Part shown: piece after piece, positions 6,612 to 10,917 of the stretch
Layout: every line of letters starts with the position of its first letter
Numbering within the stretch: position 1 is the first letter of the stretch
Source of the DNA: Chlorobiota bacterium
GTDB lineage: Bacteria > Bacteroidota > Ignavibacteria > Ignavibacteriales > Ignavibacteriaceae
Direction: 5' to 3'
Assembly: GCA_008363265.1 (NCBI GenBank)
Contig: RHKR01000039.1
Location: 1-10,917, forward strand
DNA length: 10,917 bases
Translations under genes and position numbers: made by a program
The notes under the pieces: generated by a model
What the model saw: only the letters and a program-made list of their open reading frames with translations
Databases searched by the model: none
Told to the model about the DNA's origin: nothing

Positions 6612-8210
6612 TCATTTCAGCACGATCACCTTGGAGGTAACCCTTTTCCCTTTGGAATTGGACAGGGAAACAAAGTAAACCCCGCTCGAAATGGTGTCGC
6701 TGCTCAGTTTGAATTTATGGTTACCTGCCTGAAGGAAGCCCTCGAAAAGAGTGTAAACCTTGCTGCCAAGCATATTGAACACTTCCAGTGTGTACATCCC
6801 TTCCAGGTCTATTGAGCAGGGGATAACAGTGGCAGAATTGAATGGATTGGGGTAATTGTGTCCGAGCCCGAACGTGAGACTACCTGTTGATTCCTCTTCC
6901 ACCTCAGTTGGTGTAAGTGGAAGTTGACCCGAAAGAATATAAGCACCACTCGCGGGCAGGGCCACCTTTCCTTCCGAATTAACGCGGAAGGTTGACTGCG
7001 AGGCGATCTCTCCCCGTCCGGCATCATAGAAGTAAGAACCAGAACCCTCGAATTTTGTGGCCAGGTTTCCCGTTCTCGTGAGCGTCAACTCATAACCGTT
7101 AGAGTACTGAGCGCTGCTGAATTCGCCCGGGACATGCTGAAATTCCTCCTCCCAGGTGTTGAACAGATCGGAGCTTGTAAATTTTGTGCCGTAAGCCGAC
7201 CAAAGAATGATACTTCCATCCTTTGTTATTCCGCTGCTGATGAAATTCTGATCCGCGGGGAGGTACTTCCTTTGATAGGTCCAGCCGCCATCAGTGGAAA
7301 CAACAACCAAACCGTTTGCCCCCGCAGCCACCACAGTATCACTCCCTTTTATTACAATCTCCCTCAACCCTCCTGAATATGGCGCGTAGTAGATCCGCCG
7401 CCACTCATAATAACCTGTTTTCAAATACAAACCTTGTGAGGTCGCCATCAAAGCGGTGAAGTTATCCACCCAGGCGATGTTATTCGCGCTCGCCTGATCA
7501 TAGTCGAAGTACCCTGTCTTCCATTGCCTGTTGTTACTATCGTAGTAGATGTAGTGCTTACTGAAACCGAACGCGTAGAGTTCCTGTTTCTTTTTGTCCC
7601 ACCGAAAGGGTCCTTTCATAGTGTATAACGGAAAATAATCAGAGCCCGGTAAAAACCATGTTGCTCCGGAGTCGGTTGAGCAGCAAAAACCCCGGTTGCC
7701 CCAGATGTGGAAAACGCCGGTTGGTTGCTCGATGGCGTGTTTTATAGAGGTAAGGTATGGTATTGTCACTTCAATTACACGAAGATTCAGAATTGAAGCA
7801 GGGATCGAGAACTTAGCCCAGTTGCAGTATTGATTATAGCCGTATTTGTTTTTAGCCCTCACACGCCAGTAGTAAACATTGTTCTCCTGCAAGAACATGG
7901 GTGTGTACCAGTTAGGCGCGTTAACATTTTCAGTATATATGATGTTTGAAGTATCGCCTTTCGCGATCTGGAGGCCGTAGTATTGAACAGGTGAACGGGA
8001 ATAAGGTTTCTTCCATCTGAGGGTCTGTTTCGTGATCGCCCAAGCGTAATCCCTGGGCGGAAGCTCGATCTCGACGGTCGACGGAGGGAGCGAATCGTTG
8101 ATCTGAAGTGTATCCGGGTACAGAATTTCAGTCTGTGCCACGACAAAATGAGTGAGTCCCTGAAAAAGGATCAATAGAACGAAGTATTTGCCGAGGTTTG
8201 GTGCTTTCAT
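6612..8210 (-). CDS. Secreted FnIII-like plus beta-propeller-like protein with T9SS type A sorting domain
   Basis: The protein has 532 residues. A signal peptide covers 1-25 (hydrophobic core at 9-24, ending VVA), with Gln26 next. A fibronectin III-like domain lies at about 42-137, including QIAKGDTSNI and YYWRVRAKNKYG. A propeller-like region at about 140-430 has Asp-box-type motifs at 178-185 (STDSGATW), 305-312 (STDGGWTY) and, more weakly, 346-353. The sorting domain spans about 446-532 with HNYPNPFN, LGSKVYTL, SGVYFVS and a final KVIVLK. Domain order and local wording match residues 620-1109 of the 1109-residue neighbour, so this is a compact paralogue of that protein's second half. The ATG at 8210 has AGGA four to five nt upstream and lies 12 nt after the preceding stop, which indicates co-transcription and possible translational coupling. 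A vicinal Cys pair (176-177) is unusual for this family. The ligand is unknown. Confidence 0.94.
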   Translation of the reverse strand: MKAPNLGKYFVLLILFQGLTHFVVAQTEILYPDTLQINDSLPPSTVEIELPPRDYAWAITKQTLRWKKPYSRSPVQYYGLQIAKGDTSNIIYTENVNAPNWYTPMFLQENNVYYWRVRAKNKYGYNQYCNWAKFSIPASILNLRVIEVTIPYLTSIKHAIEQPTGVFHIWGNRGFCCSTDSGATWFLPGSDYFPLYTMKGPFRWDKKKQELYAFGFSKHYIYYDSNNRQWKTGYFDYDQASANNIAWVDNFTALMATSQGLYLKTGYYEWRRIYYAPYSGGLREIVIKGSDTVVAAGANGLVVVSTDGGWTYQRKYLPADQNFISSGITKDGSIILWSAYGTKFTSSDLFNTWEEEFQHVPGEFSSAQYSNGYELTLTRTGNLATKFEGSGSYFYDAGRGEIASQSTFRVNSEGKVALPASGAYILSGQLPLTPTEVEEESTGSLTFGLGHNYPNPFNSATVIPCSIDLEGMYTLEVFNMLGSKVYTLFEGFLQAGNHKFKLSSDTISSGVYFVSLSNSKGKRVTSKVIVLK

Positions 8211-8222
8211 ATTTCCTGCATT

Positions 8223-10349
8223 TCACTTGAGATAAACCATCTTACCCATAAATGCCTTCCCACCCGCCGTCAAGCGGTATAGATACACTCCCGAATTGAA
8301 CGAAGAAGCATCGAAACTGTAGCTGTTTGTGCCTTTTACGCCTTTGATGTCAACGGCGAAAACCCTTGAACCAACAGGGGAGAAAACCTCGAGCCGGCAG
8401 TCTGAATCATTTGGCAGGGTGAAGTGTATCACGGTTGAGCCGTTGAAGGGGTTCGGGTAGTTGCCGAGGGTGAACTCTGCAGGCATTTCGGTATTTTCAT
8501 CTTCAATTCCTGTAAAGATACCGGGGCGATCACCTTTTAGCACCTCACCGGTTGAAGTGGTCACAATGAATGAAAGATCCGGCATTAACCAGACAGAGGT
8601 AAGATCGAGGGATGTCCACTCGGGAAGCTGTTGCCAGGTGGCGCCGTGATCGGTTGTCGCGATAATTTTACCTGCATTTCCGACGACCAGTGACTGTCCC
8701 GCGATCGCATTGGATACGGCCCTTGCTGTCATATTGGCAGCATCGTAGGTTTTTGTGAACGAACTGCCGCCGGAAGAAGTGTGAAAAACCCGGCACTGTT
8801 CATATACAATATATCCGTTTGTCCCGATGTTCGCGCCGATAGCTATATCACCCGAGTAAAACCCCGGGAGGTATATTTCGGTCAGCGTGCGTCCGCTGTC
8901 GGCACTCACATTCACCACGGCGGAGCCTCCACTGGTGATCCATACTCTTCCGCTTTTATCCGCGAATATCTTCCAGACCGAGTATGATTCGAATGTTTTC
9001 AGCAGGTTCCACGAACTTCCCCCGTTCCGCGTGATATAGAAACGGCCTTTGGGAGTTCCGGGTACGGGCATGGAATAATAGTCGATGCAGTATCCTGTTG
9101 AGGGGTCGACGAAAACGAGGTCGCGCTTGGAGCCGGAAACATCGGTCTGCTTGCGCCACGTCCTTCCTGTATCGGAACTTACCCAGGAATTCAATTCAGC
9201 AATGTAAATATTACCTTCCGGTATCGTGTGCAAATTCTTCAGGTAGACGGTTGATTTTGAAAGTTTCCATGAGACTCCTCCATCGGGGGTGACGAAAACA
9301 TCGGACAGATCGGGATTGCTTCCATCCTGAAATCCGGCAACCAGACCTGTACCGTTCCCGGCGAACTTCAGGAACCGAAGGTTTCTTCCCCGTAGTAATG
9401 TGATCAGGGAAGTCCATGAGTTGTTCAGCTCCAGACGGGAGATTGAGGGACCCTGACCGACGGCCAGGAATTTTTTATCCTCGGTCCGGAATACAGCATG
9501 GTATTTCGAGAGTATTGGCGGATCATTTGTAAATCTTCCGGATCTGAATCCCTGGGGGGTCATCACCACAATGGTCAAAGCCCCGCGGTCATCAGCATAA
9601 ACCGCGGTATCCCTGCTGTAATTCCATGCCGCGATCACCGTATCACCGACCATGTAAACCGTCTCGGAGGTGTACGACCAGTTTGTGCCACCATCTGTTG
9701 AAACCATTTTCTGACCTTCACGGCCGAAAAGGAAAATGCCATCCTGCGCGAAGAGTGATACAACCGCATAGTTGCACGCGGCACCGGCCCCTGTAACGCG
9801 GGTCCATGAAATGCCGCCATCGGTGGTTTTTATTACGACGCCGTTATCGCCGGCTGCCCATCCCGTAAGGAATGTGGAGAAACGGATGGAATTCAAACGG
9901 AACGGGACGGGGTTTGAAACTGTCCATGTACCTCCGCCATCGGTTGACCGGATGACAGTGCCATTTGCCCCGCACGCGAAGATCAGTGCCGGACTGATGG
10001 AGATTATATCGAACAGATCATTTGTTGTGCTGGTGGCTAGGAACGACCATGTAAGTCCGCCGTCGGTTGATCTTATCACCTTTCCGCCATTTCCGGCCCC
10101 AAGATGGATGCCGTAGGCTGAATTGAGTTTGTTCAGTCCGGTGGGGATGTTGATGGTCAATTTGCTCCATGACGTGCCGCCATCAGTGCTTCTGATGATC
10201 TTGTTTGTATTGGTACCCAAGAGCATGACCTCCCCTGACTGTGTCACCGAAGTGAACGCGTCGATATCCTCGAACGGGTTAAGGGGGGTAAACTGTCCGT
10301 GTGATACGAAAAAGAGGGAAATGAAGATCGTTAAAGTATATTTTTTCAC
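8223..10349 (-). CDS. Secreted Ycf48/BNR-repeat beta-propeller protein with T9SS type A sorting domain
   Basis: The protein has 708 residues and starts with GTG at 10349, supported by a strong AGGAGG seven nt upstream. The signal peptide is residues 1-18 (MKKYTLTIFISLFFVSHG) with Gln19 next. The repeats are the most regular in the window: Asp-box motifs at 54-61 (STDGGTSW), 94-101, 135-142, 175-182 and 217-224, spaced about 40 residues, each after a G-x-x-G-x-(V/I)-I turn typical of Ycf48-like blades. More degenerate copies are at 354-361, 391-398, 440-447, 482-489, 524-531 and 565-572. This predicts two consecutive propellers. The sorting domain covers about 625-708 with GNYPNPFN, VGSRVFAV, SGVYLYR and a terminal KMVYLK. 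It should be exported by Sec then T9SS to the cell surface or medium. The stop is TGA, 12 nt before the next gene. Function beyond presumed binding or scaffolding cannot be assigned. Confidence 0.95.
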   Translation of the reverse strand: MKKYTLTIFISLFFVSHGQFTPLNPFEDIDAFTSVTQSGEVMLLGTNTNKIIRSTDGGTSWSKLTINIPTGLNKLNSAYGIHLGAGNGGKVIRSTDGGLTWSFLATSTTNDLFDIISISPALIFACGANGTVIRSTDGGGTWTVSNPVPFRLNSIRFSTFLTGWAAGDNGVVIKTTDGGISWTRVTGAGAACNYAVVSLFAQDGIFLFGREGQKMVSTDGGTNWSYTSETVYMVGDTVIAAWNYSRDTAVYADDRGALTIVVMTPQGFRSGRFTNDPPILSKYHAVFRTEDKKFLAVGQGPSISRLELNNSWTSLITLLRGRNLRFLKFAGNGTGLVAGFQDGSNPDLSDVFVTPDGGVSWKLSKSTVYLKNLHTIPEGNIYIAELNSWVSSDTGRTWRKQTDVSGSKRDLVFVDPSTGYCIDYYSMPVPGTPKGRFYITRNGGSSWNLLKTFESYSVWKIFADKSGRVWITSGGSAVVNVSADSGRTLTEIYLPGFYSGDIAIGANIGTNGYIVYEQCRVFHTSSGGSSFTKTYDAANMTARAVSNAIAGQSLVVGNAGKIIATTDHGATWQQLPEWTSLDLTSVWLMPDLSFIVTTSTGEVLKGDRPGIFTGIEDENTEMPAEFTLGNYPNPFNGSTVIHFTLPNDSDCRLEVFSPVGSRVFAVDIKGVKGTNSYSFDASSFNSGVYLYRLTAGGKAFMGKMVYLK

Positions 10350-10363
10350 CCTGCTGCCTCCTA
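10350..10363 (-). promoter_or_regulatory. Strong ribosome binding site overlapping the upstream stop codon
   Basis: On the minus strand, the stop TAG (10363-10361) of the preceding gene runs directly into GGAGG, giving TAGGAGG, then seven nt to the GTG start at 10349. This site decides the GTG start. It also suggests that ribosomes ending on the upstream gene can reinitiate on the next one. It is the only full-strength Shine-Dalgarno in the window. Confidence 0.8.
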
Positions 10364-10917
10364 CTTGAGCAATATCATTTTACGGGTTACACTTGAATTC
10401 GCGATGGTCAACCTGTAGAAGTAGATCCCGCTTGGCAGATTGCGGGAGTCGAAACTGACACGATGATCCCCGGTGGAAAGTTCATCATCCAGTATTACCG
10501 CCACCTTTTCGCCGTTAGGATTGAATATTTCAATTAACGCTCTCGCCGCGCGAGCCATGTAAAAAGGGATCACAGAGGTACCGTTGAATGGATTGGGGTG
10601 ATTCTGATAGAGCCGGTACCCGTCAGGTGTACCTGCAGACACATCTGATTCCGGCATTCCGGACACAGTGGATGTATCCACTCCGATGAGGAGAGTATTA
10701 CCGGCACCCGCGACGATCAGCTTTCCTGCCGGGGAGAGGTGGACCGCTCTATACTTTGAACCTCCCGGTAAAGGCTGATAATTCAACCTGTCTCCCTGAA
10801 GTGTTGAGGTGTAAATCCCGCCATTTTCAGACAGGATACGGAACCGCCCCTGTGAAACATCGATCTGCCTGACAACACTGTTGAAAGGGAGTGGAAGATC
10901 CTGCCATGTGCTGCCAT
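10361..10917 (-). CDS. C-terminal part of a secreted propeller protein with T9SS type A sorting domain (5' end cut by window edge)
   Basis: The frame is open to the right edge: 184 complete codons plus two bases of a partial codon, ending in TAG. The visible protein begins GSTWQDLPLP, which is the end of an Asp-box motif. It continues through propeller-like strands, including ENGGIYTS and GKLIVAGAGNTLL. The sorting domain occupies about the last 85 residues, with YRLYQNHPNPFN, NGEKVAVIL, SGIYFYRL and a terminal KMILLK. A start at an internal TTG (10786) is not credible because homology continues upstream of it. Signal peptide and start lie outside the window. The gene is 11 nt upstream of the next one and probably shares its transcript. 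Ligand and total length are unknown. Confidence 0.9.
   Translation of the reverse strand, partial: GSTWQDLPLPFNSVVRQIDVSQGRFRILSENGGIYTSTLQGDRLNYQPLPGGSKYRAVHLSPAGKLIVAGAGNTLLIGVDTSTVSGMPESDVSAGTPDGYRLYQNHPNPFNGTSVIPFYMARAARALIEIFNPNGEKVAVILDDELSTGDHRVSFDSRNLPSGIYFYRLTIANSSVTRKMILLK

Noticed and set aside
6522..6815. Plus-strand open frame spanning the gap between the acyltransferase and the 532-residue gene
   Set aside because: It covers the ends of two supported minus-strand genes and shows no protein-like features, so it is treated as a shadow.
2075..10349. Sialidase or other BNR glycosidase identity for the propeller proteins, suggested by S-x-D-x-G-x-T-W Asp boxes
   Set aside because: Asp boxes occur in many propellers. 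I see no FRIP motif or arrangement of catalytic Arg, Tyr and Glu typical of sialidases, so only a non-enzymatic Ycf48-like assignment is supported.

Overview
The window reads as chromosomal DNA from a member of the Bacteroidota/Ignavibacteria (FCB) group. The main evidence is that five of its six genes encode secreted proteins ending in a type IX secretion system (T9SS) type A sorting domain. These domains show the N-(Y/F/H)-PNPFN entry motif and a basic tail of the K(M/V)xxL(K/R) type. The wording SQN(Y/F)PNPFNPETVIR is common in Ignavibacteria-like genomes, but class-level placement is an inference. Weak Shine-Dalgarno sites on most genes and Gln at +1 after each predicted signal peptidase site also fit Bacteroidota.

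All six genes lie on the minus strand, so transcription runs from right to left. In that order they are: (A) the C-terminal 184 residues of a secreted beta-propeller protein, cut by the right edge (10361-10917); (B) a complete 708-residue Ycf48/BNR-repeat protein (8223-10349), 11 nt after A and with a strong ribosome binding site overlapping A's stop codon; (C) a 532-residue protein with a fibronectin III-like domain, a short propeller-like region and a sorting domain (6612-8210), 12 nt after B; (D) a 350-residue polytopic membrane acyltransferase-like protein of the DUF1624/HGSNAT type (5489-6541); (E) an 1109-residue propeller + FnIII + propeller + sorting-domain protein (2075-5404); and (F) a Ycf48/BNR-repeat protein of at least 673 residues whose last roughly 27 codons lie off the left edge (1-2019). 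Gaps are 11, 12, 70, 84 and 55 nt. No intergenic stretch is longer than 100 nt, and I see no tRNA, rRNA, CRISPR array, insertion sequence or rho-independent terminator. The layout fits one operon, possibly with internal promoters before D, E or F.

Functionally this is a tandem family of cell-surface or released beta-propeller proteins with Asp-box motifs (S/T-x-D-G-G-x-T-W), exported by Sec and then by T9SS. Their substrate or ligand cannot be read from the sequence. The family has been reshuffled: E looks like an F/B-type propeller joined to a C-type protein, and the sorting domains of E and F are about 86% identical at the DNA level, which points to recent duplication or gene conversion. 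The one non-secreted member, D, could acylate a surface glycan, perhaps the glycan to which T9SS cargo is attached, but that link rests only on gene context.
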